NCBI RefSeq assembly: GCF_050948215.1
Contig: NC_135155.1
Span: forward strand, 14,216,001-14,280,000
Length of the DNA stretch: 64,000 nt
Source of the DNA: Halictus rubicundus
Taxonomy: Eukaryota; Arthropoda; Insecta; Hymenoptera; Halictidae
Direction of reading: 5' to 3'
Notes under the pieces: model-generated
The model's database searches: none
The model's input: only the letters and a program-made list of their open reading frames with translations
Told to the model about the DNA's origin: nothing
Shown here: piece after piece, positions 22,893 through 34,226 of the stretch
Layout: every line of letters begins with the position of its first letter
Numbering within the stretch: position 1 is the stretch's first letter
Made by a program: the position numbers and the translations under genes

Positions 22893-24289
22893 GACGCGAT
22901 AAAAAAAGATTGTTGACCTTTTGATCTTGAAATTAATTTTCAAGAAACTGTCCTGGAATGGTTGTTCGAAAAGAAATGGTTGAGAATCACCCGATTTCGC
23001 TTTACACGAGAAGGTCCCCTTTAATCGCCGTTCGGAATCCGCGGAACGTTATTATTCCTGTGCAACTGATTAACGCCGGGTTCGATAAGGCGTCGGGGCT
23101 CGTAAATCGGGGCGGGACCGTTCGTCCATGCTACCACCGCCGCGCGGTTTAATGTTTGCTCCGTGCCCCGGCGTATAACTCGAAAGATTACCGTATATCT
23201 GCGGTTTATTAAGATAGCGCGATGGAACGGCGCCCGCGCGGGGCGCTTAGGCCGTGGAAAATCGACGGAGTTTTACAATCCGCGGGAGCCATCGGCCCCG
23301 AACGAACGGCCGATCGTATAAGGCGAGACGTAAACGCAAGAGATTCGCCCTTGGATCCAACGGAGACTTCCGGATACACGCGGAATCCAGGATCCATCCG
23401 AGCACGTAATCCGTTTCCCTATGCGAGACCCTAGGCCGTTCGCTGGATTTTCTAGGTTATCGTTCGGCTGCGCCGCGTTTGTGAATTCTTCAAAAGAGAT
23501 ACTAACTCCGGGTCGTCCGAATCGCGAAACTCTGGCACACGCGTCAGCCGTTTTATAACTCCCTGGTTTTTAATTTGGCAAGCTGCGATTTTTTCCCGGC
23601 GGATTAACGCTAGAACTACCTAACCCTCGCCCGAGACTGACGTACAGTGACTCACAGTAATATTTACCCACTTTCGAAAGGACGATAACTTGTTTAATAT
23701 CGAACCATACTTCGATTTCTTTTCAGAAGAACGATTAATTTACCCCGTGAAAAATATTTTGAAAAAATTCCAACTGGTTGGAGTTTACAGTTTTTTTTTT
23801 ATGTGGGCCTATACCGACAATTAGTCTGGCAATGATACTCGAGCGACAACATCGAGATCGAATGATTTGGTTCTCGGCGAGGTCTGATCATGGTTGGACA
23901 TTCTCCTGAAAATGGTGGATCGAAGAAGAAGAGGAACGTTGCGATTCCAGGGACGGTATGGAGGAATTAATTCGGTCTTGACGCGCATATTTACGGCACA
24001 CGTTCCTGGAGAGATCAGGATTTCGCGAGGCGCGTTGGCATTCCAACCTGGATCTCCCCGAAGGGACAGCCGTTCGTCCCGCTGTCGGCGATTCCACGAA
24101 TTCATCGTTGCGCCGCACGAGTCACACGCAGCATCCCGATCCGAGGATCAACGTAACTGGCTTCATCATGACGTGGCCGGATCCCGATGATGGAACGCGT
24201 CGCTGTCCGTTAAATAATATTAATAATGCGCCACTGGCGCCAGCCGTCTCGAACCGGAAACCACCTCGAACCAGGTCCCCGCAAAAATA
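22893..24289. other. Non-coding, CpG-rich
   Basis: TTAACGCTAGAACTACC at 23,604-23,620 resembles one end of the TTAA-type elements near 55 kb, but no partner end was found. The 98-codon (23,894-24,190) and overlapping minus-strand frames are anonymous. Confidence 0.4.
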
Positions 24290-24542
24290 CAGTCGACTGT
24301 CCTACAAATCGTAAAAACTTGTTTGTAGTTTTATTTCTTAATTTATTATATAATCTCTGTCATTATCCAGGACAGTTAGCCACCTTTCCCGCAAATTTTC
24401 AGTCCCCCTCTTGTAGAAATTCAGGGTTCGTGAAGCAAAATATGACTCAAGGTGCATTCTTGCATCTTCTACAGAATGTTTTATTTCTTAAATAATACGC
24501 CAGAGATCTGAAAAGATCAGAGGGAGCAATATCCGGTGAGTA
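24290..24542 (-). pseudogene. Mariner transposase C-terminal fragment, copy 1
   Basis: On the minus strand, from 24,542, the reading begins YSPDIAPSDLFRSLAYYLR, the mariner motif carrying the third catalytic Asp (YSPDLAPSD in the family). After a small frameshift in ACATTCTGTAG it continues ESYFASRTLNFYKRG and ends ERWLTVLDNDRDYIIN with a stop at 24,338-24,340. This is the standard mariner C-terminus (FYxRGIxxLPxRW...G.YI). The DNA-binding domain and the first two catalytic Asp residues are absent. Downstream sequence to TACAGTCGACTGTCC at 24,288-24,302 may be the decayed 3' inverted repeat (inference). It is non-functional. Confidence 0.85.
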
Positions 24543-26771
24543 CGACTTTTCCGTGGACTAAAGATGCCCTTTTTTTCAATAGTTCTGAATACAACCGTTG
24601 CAATTGCTGACAATACAACACAGCAGTAACTGTTCTCCAGGTTTCAACAACGTTGCAATATACGTATATGAACTTGCAAGGGTCAAAATCTTGACAAATT
24701 CACGCTTCAAGATTGCAATGAGCAGTTTAAAAGTGGTCACTTGTGTTTCCTAAAAGTCCAATCTACGTCTGTCCAGAGCCCAAATTGCGAATCTCTACCT
24801 GATCGTGGAGTAATTTGTAATATTCGGCAGAAAACTCGCTTTCTGAAGCAAGTATGACGTCACAAGATGGCTGCCGCAGAGAGATTCTCTTAATTTCGAG
24901 AGGTTTAGTGTTCGTATCGAAAAAAGACTCTGGACAGACGCAGCAAAGACATGTACAAACACGGTGGTATGCAATTTTAATTGATTACTTAATTATTCAA
25001 GACGTAAAATGTCTAGAAAAAAGGCCACAGCGTAACATAGCGTGACAGTCAAGGCCAAATGCCTGCCGGCGCCCTTAAGGAGAATCGAACGCAGACAAAC
25101 GAAGTTGAACACGGCGAACCGGGCCCGCAGAGAGATTCTACCCTCCCGCAGACGCATTTCGGTCGGATCGCAATCTAGTACGGTCTCTCGACGAACTCCT
25201 GTCGAGGGAGCGGTCGCGAGCGGTCACGCGCGATCGGTATTTTTCGATTCCGGAGCCCGGAGTCGTAAAGTGTCCTCGACCCGTCTCCCAGCGTGATCAG
25301 ATATAAAACGCGCGAGGGTTGCCCGGGCTTTTTCACCGAGCGAATCCTAATTGTATCTCCGGAGGCTCCGTCGGCGTTGGTCGGCCTCGGATTTACACGG
25401 CAGCGAGCGAAGCGAAGGCCGTGCTCGGGCGCGCGCGCGGGCTTTCGTCGAGGCTTGCGTGAGGAAATCCCGAGAGGGTGGTCGACCGATCGCGAGCCTC
25501 GGAACGGCGAAAGATCATTCCGTGATTACAAACTCGAGTGCCGGTGGATCTTCGCTTATTCCCTATTAATCTCGTATACGCCGATACGGCAGCCAGATAC
25601 GCGGCCGCGTTCCCTCGCCGCGATGAGTGATCTCCGATACCTTTCGCTCGGGTCAACGACGACTCGTCTTCGTTATCCTCAGCCGGGTTTCAACACGCCT
25701 TGTTATATTCTGCGAACCCCCGCTGTCTTTCGAACGAGAGCAGCCGAATGGAGTCTGCCCAGGACCCCCAGCCCGATTAAAATAAATAAAAAAGGAAACA
25801 AATTTTAATTAAAAAATTCGGAAAAAATAAATTCTACACAAATTTCTAGGTCTAGCCCCAAAATTAACGGTCCGTCGCTGAATGTAAGAGACCCATGGTG
25901 TTTGAAATCCTTCGATCTTGAAGTTCGAAAGAATTAATACGTTTCTCTTAGACGTAGTCGATACAGCAGACTCCCGTGTAGCGTGATCAAAAAATTATTC
26001 AAGAGAAGTTCGACAGAAGTCCATTTCTTTTCCGCCATTGTTAGATTTTACTCTGTTCAACTCGGTCTGATTTGGTCTCGTTGCCGGTGGATTTAACACT
26101 GTTCGACTTTAACATTGTTCAGCTGTGTCTCGTCCGAAACCCTTTATCGCTTGCATCCGTGGCTGAACGAACCGAACCTAGGCCGGACCAACACGACTCC
26201 ACTTTTCCATGGTTAATCGATCTCTCGGTCTGTATGCGGCGGCCGAGTGGCAAAACGATCGATGGATCGTGGCGGAGGTGGAACTCGCGGGGCACGTAAG
26301 GAGGCATTTTCGCCATGAAAACGGGCTGCCTATCGGCGGGAGAAGATACTGGCTACGATGAGAGTGAGAGAGACAGAGAGAGAGAGAGAGATGCAGGGAG
26401 AGAAACGATGATCGCGCTTGAATTCCATCGCGGCCGCGTTCGTGCTCGCCGCTCGTTACTCTCTCGCCGTTAGCCGGCCCCTGTAACCGCGCCTAAATCC
26501 TGTAAATACAAGCGTTACCGCCGCGAGCCGATATTACGGATCGCTGGCATCCTCCTGGCCGCTACCGGTTCGTTCTGCGCCGTCGGTTTCATCGGGAAAC
26601 CATGCTCCCAAAATCGAATAGTTCGCCCAACCCCACCGCACCCCTCGCCTGTCTTTATCACCGTTTCTCTTCGTGGTCTCTCTTTTTTCTTTTCATTCTT
26701 TAACGCGTCTTCCCCGTTTTATTTAAGAACCTGCGTCAACGATGATGTTGGCTTGAATCTAATTAATTATA
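24543..26771. other. Non-coding; CpG-rich patch with TATA-like sequence; GA run
   Basis: The region 25,040-25,660 is CpG-rich. AGATATAAAACGCGC at 25,297-25,311 resembles a TATA box, and a 171-codon frame (25,293-25,808) overlaps it, which makes both doubtful as a gene model. A GA microsatellite lies at 26,361-26,391. Confidence 0.35.
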
Positions 26772-27086
26772 CAGGCTGCCCCAAAAATGTTCCCTCTTGA
26801 ACAGGGCAATTCTTGAGGCGATTTGAAGTAACTTTTTCCTTTGCGAAAATGTTCTCCGCCGCTTTGTTCAGGAGTTATTCTCGAAAAACGCGGACCAATC
26901 GGAGCGCGGCTACAGCGGACAACGCCAACGCCCCGCTGAGCTATCCTCGCGTTCTGATTGGCCCGTGTTTTTCGTTGATAACTCGTTAACGAAGCCGCGG
27001 AGGACATTTTCGCAAAGGACAAAGTTGCTTCGGACGACCTCAGGAATCGTCTCTCCTACAAGGAAGTACATTTTTGGAACACCCTA
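26772..27086. mobile_element. Palindromic MITE, CAGGGTGTCCC family, copy 2
   Basis: It starts CAGGCTGCCCCAAAAATG after TA at 26,770-26,771 and ends CATTTTTGGAACACCCTA. The arms repeat the words of the copy at 746-1,083 (AAGTAACTTTTTCCTTTGCG, GTTAACGAAGCCGC, CCAATCGGAGCGCGGCTACA). It is non-coding; the 87-codon minus frame across it is an accident of the palindrome. Confidence 0.87.
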
Positions 27087-27879
27087 AACGTAGGACAGCT
27101 GAGAAACAATCGGTCAAATAAGTAGCTACAAACATTACTGAAGAAACGTGTCCGAGTAGTTTCTGTTTCTTACGAGTTTTAAATGCTGTTATACCTATTA
27201 ATAAATTTTAATAAAATATGGTTAACTTGCATAATAATTTCCGAGCGCGCTGCAGATAAACGAAGTTTAGGCAGACGGACAGCTACGATGAACGTTGGTT
27301 CCTCGCGATGGTAATTTGACATCGGTGACGCGATTCGTAGACGAGCAAAACTTCCGATGCGTTTACGTGTGCCATCGGCGTTGCATGACAGCAACCGATT
27401 ACACTTCGACGCGCAGAGGCTCTCGCGCGTTACGCACGTCCGATAGTAATTGACGCGCGGCAACAATATCGTCCTTATTATGACAATTACAAGCGGCCGC
27501 TTGATTCCAGTGGTAATTGGATTCGCCGGGTGAAAGCGCCTTTATATGCGTGCTGCCATTTATCCGTACCTTTATTTGCGTCCGAAGAGATTCGTTCTGT
27601 CTTCAAATTGCCCGATTTCTTGTTAACGCGCGAACGAGAGGATGCTGTCAATTCCCGCGACGTTCTCACTGATATTAGGCCAACCGTTCGCTGATAGAAC
27701 GCCTCTCGTCCTTTTTCAACGCTCTGATGAGCTAATGATTATTATCTTTGATTGCCGTGATTACTATCATTTGTATCACTCTGGTGCCACTTCTTGGCCT
27801 TCATCGCCGTTTTATGCATACGCCGATGACAACACATTTTCGTTGTTCATGATTCTTTTATTACACTTCCGGCGACGTA
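27087..27879. other. Non-coding
   Basis: The 93-codon frame at 27,642-27,923 contains FYAYADDNTF, superficially like the reverse-transcriptase YADD box, but no other RT block flanks it and its end overlaps a repeat. I treat it as chance. Confidence 0.4.
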
Positions 27880-27885
27880 TTCGTG

Positions 27886-27985
27886 ACATTTTTCTGGTTA
27901 AAATGAGCCCAAGCATGATATAATTCGGAGCTCGTTTGCTTGCGCGAATCACGATTCGGGGGAAGCCTCGATTATCCGAACGGAT
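27886..27985 (-). mobile_element. TCGGATAATCGAGG family, minus-strand copy
   Basis: Reverse-complemented it reads TTCGGATAATCGAGGCTTCC ... CTTGGGCTCATTTTAACCAG, AAAAATGTCACGAAT. It faces the + copy at 28,127-28,260, so the pair could be the two arms of one larger element (about 375 bp). Confidence 0.7.
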
Positions 27986-28126
27986 GGTGTCCCCATTTTT
28001 CGAATACGCGTTTAAAGTGCAAACGATATGAATGCAACACTTTCTATTGTACAAATCTATAAACATTGAATCTGACGCTGCAGCTTGGCGACTGTTCTAT
28101 TTTCCGACTATGTACTTTCCAACGAT

Positions 28127-28260
28127 TAGTTCGGATAAGAGAGGTTCCTCTATATCGTGCATTAGACAAGCAAATACGAACGAAATTGTGTCGTGTTTGG
28201 TATCGTTTCAATCAGAAAAATGTCACGAATGTTACAATAAAGGTTTCATTGCTGTTATCA
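28127..28260 (+). mobile_element. TCGGATAATCGAGG family, plus-strand copy
   Basis: It reads TTCGGATAAGAGAGGTTCC ... GTGTTTGGTATCGTTTCAAT, CAGAAAAATGTCACGAATG. The CTCGATTATCCGAA end recalls pogo/Tigger inverted repeats (inference). It runs directly into the small-element fragment at 28,262. Confidence 0.7.
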
Positions 28261-28261
28261 T

Positions 28262-28440
28262 TAGATTGTAGATTTTATGCATTTATAGCAAGAACGAGTA
28301 TGTGCAATTTAAGATAGTCGAGATATTAAAAGAATTTGAAAACGTCAATACATAATTTTGAATTGAGATTAAAAGATGAAAAAAATCTTCTACATGGCTG
28401 CTGTATCTTGCAATTGATGTATACAGTGTTTATTTTGTTA
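28262..28440 (+). mobile_element. Diverged copy of the TTTTATGCATTTAT small element
   Basis: GATTTTATGCATTTATAGCA, GAGTATGTGCAATTTAAGAT and GTCGAGATATTAAAAG match the left halves at 1,152 and 19,409. The far end (TTGCAATTGATGTATACAGT, TTTATTTTG) is more decayed. Confidence 0.6.
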
Positions 28441-29034
28441 TTATGTTAATATCAATGGTTTCAACTGACATTAACCGTTAACGTTCGAAACCGGAGTGCA
28501 GTTTTAGCACAGTGCCATTGCGTTTCCACTCGAATTTCTTTACACGCACTACAAATCTTGTTCGCGGGAATAAAGGGCGCCGATTGGCGCATAGTGTCAT
28601 CGCGCAGGATTGTTAATTGCGTCTAAATCGCGGCCGGGGTGTTGCATCGCGGCGCTGCAACCTGTCGGCGCGCTTTTACCGGTGTAATTTATCGGTTCGC
28701 CCACGCAAATCGAGATTCCATTAGCGACTTATTAATAGCCGTCTCTCTGTTTCTCTCTCTCTCTTTCTCTCTCTCTCTCTTTCTCGGCGAGAGGAAATCG
28801 CCGCACGAGACCGGCGACAACGAGCATGCATCGATCAAAGCGGCGACGCAGCTTTCGCGTGCATTTCAAAACGACCGTTCTCAACCGAGAGCCGTTTCGC
28901 AATGGCCATTAAGAGGAGACACTCGAACCTAGAGTCCTGGACCGTTTACGACGCTGATCATAATCCGCGGAGCTGGATCGCGATTCATAAATCCGCGCCG
29001 CTTTCCCAGGCCCACCGACTTCCGATATGATCGC
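28441..29034. other. Non-coding; CT microsatellite
   Basis: An imperfect (CT)n run lies at 28,741-28,785 within CpG-rich unique sequence. The 97-codon frame 28,639-28,932 spans the microsatellite and has no domain. Confidence 0.45.
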
Positions 29035-30215
29035 CGAAGCGCCGTTTTGTAGGCCTTGTTAGGAATTTTTATTAAAGACACCAGCCAACTATTCTGTATT
29101 CGAGGTTCTGCACACATATTTTCTATTATTTGGGTCATGTGATAGAATTTTTTGAAGTCTGTATACTTAAAATTGTAGGAGCTATAGATCCTTAAAAGGG
29201 GAGGTGTACCATCATTTTGTAGGCCCCGTTGGGAAATTTTTTTTAAATAATCAAATAACTATTTTGTATTAAGGGTTTGCATACATATTTTCTACTATTT
29301 GGACCATGTAATAGAATTTTTTGAAGTAGATATACTTAAAATTGTAGGAGCTATAGATCCTTAAAAGGGGAGGTGTAGCATCATTTTGTAGGGCTCGTTT
29401 GGAATTTTTTTTTAAATAATCAAACAATTATTTTGTATTAAGATTTTGCATAGATATTTTCTACTATTTGGACCACATAGTAGAATTTTTTGGAATCGAT
29501 ATACTTAAAATTGTAGGAGCTATAGATCCTTAAAAGAGGAGGTGTAGCATCATTTTATTGACCTCGTTAGGAATTTTTTTTAAATAATCAAATAACTGTT
29601 TTGTATTAAGATTTTGCATACATATTCTCTAATATTTGGACCACGTAGTAAAATTTTTTGGAATCGATATACTTAAAATTGTAGGAGCTATAGATCCTTA
29701 AAAGGGGAGGTGTAGCATCATTTTGTTGACCTCGTTAGGAATTTTTTTTTAAAATCAAATAACTGTTTTGTATTAAGATTTTGCATAGATATTTTCTACT
29801 ATTTGGACCACGTAGTAGAATTTTTTGGAATCGATATACTTAAAATTGTAGGAGCTATAGATCCTTAAAAGGGGAGGTGTAGCATCATTTTGTTGACCTG
29901 GTTAGGAATTTTTTAAAAATAATCAAACAACTGTTTTGTATTAAGATTTTGCATAGATATTTTCTATTATTTGGACCATATAATAGAATTTTTTGAAGTC
30001 GATATACTTAAAATTGTAGGAATTATAGATCCTTAAAAGGGGAGGTGTAGCATCATTTTGTTGACCTCGTTACGAATTTTTTAAAAATAATCAAACAACT
30101 GTTTTGTATTAAGATTTTGCATAGATATTTTCTACTATTTGGACCACGTAGTAGAATTTTTTGGATTCGATATACTTAAAATTGTAGGAGCTGTAGTTCC
30201 TTGAAGAGGGATATA
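29035..30215 (+). repeat. 168-bp satellite array, 7 units
   Basis: The anchor ATTGTAGGAGCTATAG occurs at 29,172, 29,341, 29,510, 29,678, 29,845, 30,013 (AATTATAG variant) and 30,181, giving spacings of 169, 169, 168, 167, 168 and 168. Each unit carries TTTTGTATTAAGATTTTGCA, TTTCTACTATTTGGACCA and AAAAGGGGAGGTGTAGCATC. The first and last units are the most diverged, as expected when central units are homogenised by unequal exchange. Diverged dimers of the family lie at 9,530-9,870 and 43,130-43,424. The array is AT-rich and non-coding. Confidence 0.95.
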
Positions 30216-31070
30216 TAAATAGGTGCGCAACTGCTGACACGATTCCAGCCGCTGTATTGGTTCGAAATAAGAAACTGAAGTGTCATTGTAATTACTATTT
30301 AATGTTTTTAAAAAATGATTTAAACTTCCAAGTAAGAGTCAATTCCCACATATTTTTGACTGAGAAGTTTGAGCAGCACTGGACATCATTGGATGTCTCG
30401 ACCGGAATTTTCATCAGAACACGAAATAAAGAGGTCGTGAAATTATAGGAGCAATTTAGCGGAATTTCAGGAACGATTTCGCTTATCGTTCTGTCGCCGT
30501 GTTAAATTTGAAACAAGGGAGCAGGAAGCGCGGCACGGCGTGCGTCATTAGCGAGCGTCATTAGTCTCGGTCGTGGTGCTATCTCACGATTTCGGAGACA
30601 CCTTCTGGGCAGCCGAGCGTGTAATTTACCGAGAATCACCGTCAATTCCGCGAGATACCCTGTACGGATCGTCGCGGAATCTATCTCGGCTTGGCAAACT
30701 AGTCGAGCCGGACGAAGAAAAAGAGAGTGTCACGACTCGTTCAGACACTCTGGCGAAGGAATCGTTAAATAGAGTGCGAAATTTTATGGGTCTCTGGTAT
30801 TTACGACTGATTAGAATTCGACATTGTCTGTACAAATTGTTGCGAGAACACTTTCCGATTTATTTCTCTCTTCTTCCGTCATTGAAAATAATAATGCGCT
30901 TTTAGCCGATGCTAAACTCTACATTGATACAATAGTTAACTCGGATACTTATAAACCCCTATTACGAATTCCTCAGTACCTACATAATCTTATTTCATAA
31001 ATTTGCTGGTTTCGTTGAAAATTCTGCAGAAGGTTAACTTAACAAACTTTTTTACGAAACTATTGCCAAC
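30216..31070. other. Non-coding
   Basis: This is unique sequence. The 110-codon frame at 30,573-30,905 has no recognised domain, and its overlapping 69-codon minus frame shows that the region is simply low in stops. Confidence 0.4.
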
Positions 31071-31072
31071 AT

Positions 31073-31168
31073 ATTCGTCACACTTCCCTGATTAAAACGA
31101 CTCCAAACACCGTACAATTTGGATCAGAGTTACTAGTTTGATCCACGAAACGGTGGACTCTCGATTAT
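31073..31168 (-). mobile_element. TCGGATAATCGAGG family, minus-strand copy 2
   Basis: Reverse-complemented it reads TTCGGATAATCGAGAGTCCA ... ACGGTGTTTGGAGTCGTTTT, AATCAGGGAAGTGTGAC. Word order matches the 28.1- and 61.9-kb copies. Confidence 0.7.
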
Positions 31169-31681
31169 CCGAACTAATCCGAGGAGCGCGATCGGTCTCA
31201 TTTTGATCAATGCCACAAAGATACAAAGTTTCACAAAGATACAATTAGAAATTAAACTCAGGGATGAATGTATGGTGGGTATAAGTTTCGCACACAAATA
31301 TCGTGCAGGTCTCTGTGACATATGTCGAGGCGTTACTGCAGTTTCGCGAGTTTCGGAGGGACACCGAGGGCAAGAGCGAAGGACGACGACGTCGAGAGGT
31401 GGCTGAATGTTTCAGGAAGTCGGCGTATCTCCCACAAACGCTTCTCACAGTCGACAACCGTGCGCGAGGAGGAAGACAGAGTCCATAAGCCTCGCTCGAT
31501 TACTCTCCTCGGGACGCGACGCTTAATTTAACGAGGCCGGATCGCGTCCGCATTCCGCGGGTCAGAATTTCGCAGCAAAAGGGGACGCGTCGTCGATTTC
31601 GTGGCTGTCCTTAGGCTTGTTATCGCCGGACGTCGGCCTCTTTGATCTTTATGGCCGATCGGGACCCCCGACGAGCCGTGC

Positions 31682-31695
31682 ACGCTATAAAAATC
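31682..31695 (+). promoter_or_regulatory. TATA-box-like sequence
   Basis: GCTATAAAAATCG lies in CpG-rich DNA about 120 bases before the ATG of the longest non-repetitive frame (31,809). The spacing would suit a TATA promoter with a short 5' UTR, but no clear initiator motif is visible about 30 bases downstream. Confidence 0.2.
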
Positions 31696-31808
31696 GCCGA
31701 GGACACACTCGATTTTCTGCGGTTTTCGAGAAACTGCGCCCCTCTACGAAATACCGATTGCAGTTGTAAACGCCAAAATGGCTGCCACGTCTCTGCAGTC
31801 CAAGCTAG

Positions 31809-32420
31809 ATGGCTGAAATTTTATGGACATACTGTTCAAACATACCTATCCAATTTTTGGAGGAACACAATTTTCAACAGGAAAGAAATTATTTTCTTCC
31901 GGATCGTTCGAGGGCAACCCGTCGAATCATCGATCAATTTCCCATAAAATGGCAGCTCGCAATGGACAAATCTCATTACAAACCTCGACTACACTCGCGA
32001 TTCTCAGTCGGGAACGATTTCCAGTTTCGGTGTCGGCACAATTACCTCAGCAACCAATCTCGAAACCTAAATATGGATGACACCACGAAAACGTGTTCGG
32101 CGGTACGAGAACAGAGAAAGTTGGATTCGACGCGTTGCCAAAAGGGTACACGGGGTATCATCGTCGAGCTGGATAGAAAAGAGCGATGTGGCCCCAGCTC
32201 GGAGATTCTTCCGCGTGTCAAAGGGTACATAAAGGAAAATTTCGCAACGAATGGGAACTTTGACCTGGCGGCAGTCGATGCTTGGCTTGGCTCGGCTTGC
32301 TTGCTCTATAAATTATTCCCGATGCTCGTTGTGAAAGACGTCGCTCGGGCCGGAGGCGCCGTAAAAGCAAAAGTCTATCCACTGCCATATTTACACCGGG
32401 ACACGCGAGCGTGTGGATGA
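31809..32420 (+). CDS. Anonymous 203-codon open frame, doubtful
   Basis: This is the longest frame in the window that is not made of simple repeats. It starts ATGGCTGAAAT, with G at +4 but a poor -3 base, and stops at 32,418-32,420. The predicted product is basic and polar at the start (DRSRATRRIIDQF), with no signal peptide, Cys/His pattern or repeat that I recognise. The last third (NFDLAAVDAWLGSACLLYKLFP) could form an amphipathic helix. A rough estimate for six frames of 64 kb puts the longest chance frame at about 170-200 codons, so the length alone is not evidence. A TATA-like motif lies 120 bases upstream and no splice or poly(A) signal stands out. Most likely it is not a gene. Confidence 0.15.
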   Translation: MAEILWTYCSNIPIQFLEEHNFQQERNYFLPDRSRATRRIIDQFPIKWQLAMDKSHYKPRLHSRFSVGNDFQFRCRHNYLSNQSRNLNMDDTTKTCSAVREQRKLDSTRCQKGTRGIIVELDRKERCGPSSEILPRVKGYIKENFATNGNFDLAAVDAWLGSACLLYKLFPMLVVKDVARAGGAVKAKVYPLPYLHRDTRACG

Positions 32421-34021
32421 TGCCGGATCATTGAAATTGAACTGGTGTCGTCGTCCGACCAGATGACTTTTCGAACGTGCGAGACGCCATCTTCTACCGG
32501 GCTACCTGTTTCGTGTCGAACGCCGACAGCGTGGTTTTTCATAACCGGACCGGCTCGATCATTGTCGCGACGAAGAAGTCGAAACGAGAGTGACAGGAAT
32601 CGTGCAACGATCCCGAGCAGGCCCATTACGATCTGAATGGCGAGATGGAATGCATGGCAATTAGGAAACATGCTGGAGATACGTGCGTTTCACAATTGAC
32701 GCTAACGTTGTGTATAGTGAACGCGAACCGTGTAACACAAACTTGGTCATTGTTTTATTCCGAGAATTGCGTTGCAAAATTAATGTTTGAACAGGCTTTG
32801 GACGATTAGGAATGTGTTAATTTGGACCTTCTGGGAGAAAATTGTATAGCAATGCATTTAGGTTGATTTTAAATTATTGCAATTATTGATATTTGTTTCC
32901 GCGTGCAACGAGTAGGAAAATAAATTTACTTATCTCCGAATTTTGTTAATTCAAGTATCATTGGAAATAATGTAATAATTTGATTTCGTATTGACTTCAA
33001 GTTTATTTACAACCTCGCGAAGAAAAATTGCACAATAGCTTGTACAATATATTCAATCGTCAAACTTACATATTTGAATTTATTTGTCCGTAAGATTTTC
33101 GTACCAATTTTTGCATGACGCAACGGGAAGGAAAATGGAGACCTCCTTTTCGAGAATCGGACTAATTCGAATATCAACGCGGACGTACAACGACTCGAGC
33201 GTATTCCCATTACGATCCGAACGGCAAAATGAAATGCCTGGCAATTAGGAAACATACTCGAGCAGCAACACAAGGATTTCTTAACTGCCAATATCGTTAG
33301 CTAGGGGAAAAGAAAATGCATTAACTCGGGATCGTTTATGGCTTCATTTAGTGGACTACCGTGCCGCGGATAATTAACGGATCAATAAATCGTCGATATC
33401 CGAAGCGTAGGCTAGGGAACTTTGTGCAATTATCGCGTTCAAAATTTATGAATGGGAGAATTCAACCGAGTCTCGTTGTCGGTCTAAAATTCAAGTAGCT
33501 CAATTGCCGACATTCCGAAGATGAGATTCAATGATTGATCTAATAATTGTGGAAGGGTCCACGGTTTCTCGGACAGTCCCATGTTGTTCGGACACCCCAT
33601 AGAATCAGTCACGATGAAACGAGCAGTGCCCGAAGGCATCATTAGCGACAGAGGTGCGCGCGCGATCGTCGCGAGATCGTCGAGGATGAAAAACGCAGGT
33701 GAACGAGACCGACTCGAGGAACAGAGCGGACCGGCAAACTAGGTCGTTCGGTGTCCTCAGGATCGGCCGGCGACCGGAGAAAGTGTTTCTCTCGAACGGG
33801 CCGACGACTTATCGAGCTGCACTGGCTCTCCCACACTATTTTATTCTCGCTTGGTCGAACACCAGTACTACGCCTACTCGTGGTCGTTGCGGGTGGTCGG
33901 ATTTTCCAACGGGCACCAACTTTTTCTGATCTGATCATAGAACGACGATCCGACGCCTTCAGACTCGCTAATCCGGGCCGCCGAGCAAAGAGGAAATTTC
34001 GACACTCATGCTTTTTATCAT

Positions 34022-34226
34022 AGTAGGGTAAGTAAGGTAATTATACTTCTTTTTAAAGCGTAATGAATATTAAAAAAGAGATATTAAATATTTACATTGA
34101 AACTAGTATAACGGTATTAGTACTGATATATCTCTTTTTCAGTATTGATTGTGCTTCAACAATAAGTGTAATTAATAGAGGCACAGTAATTGGTACCCCC
34201 ACAGCAACGGGATCCCTTACCCTACA
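34022..34226. mobile_element. Possible short inverted-end element
   Basis: AGTAGGGTAAGTAAGG near 34,022 faces CCCTTACCCTACAG near 34,214-34,227. The shared inverted word is about 10 bases (TAGGGTAAG). The interior is AT-rich with an open frame of no known family. Ends this short could arise by chance. Confidence 0.3.

Larger units (their letters stand above)
31169..34020. other. Mostly unique DNA; includes a duplicated 55-65 bp segment
   Basis: Apart from the doubtful frame at 31.8 kb, the notable item is a segment present twice: 32,618-32,672 and 33,200-33,256 share CCCATTACGATC, GGCAATTAGGAAACAT and similar bases between. Read on the minus strand both give MFPNC-AFH-A--IVMG in an open frame (98 and 94 codons), with both silent and replacement differences. 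There is no homology around it. Confidence 0.4.

Noticed and set aside
25293..25808. 171-codon frame with a TATA-like sequence
   Set aside because: The TATA-like word lies inside the frame's start rather than upstream, and no family is recognised.
27642..27923. YADD-like reverse transcriptase motif
   Set aside because: No other RT block is present and the frame runs into an unrelated repeat.
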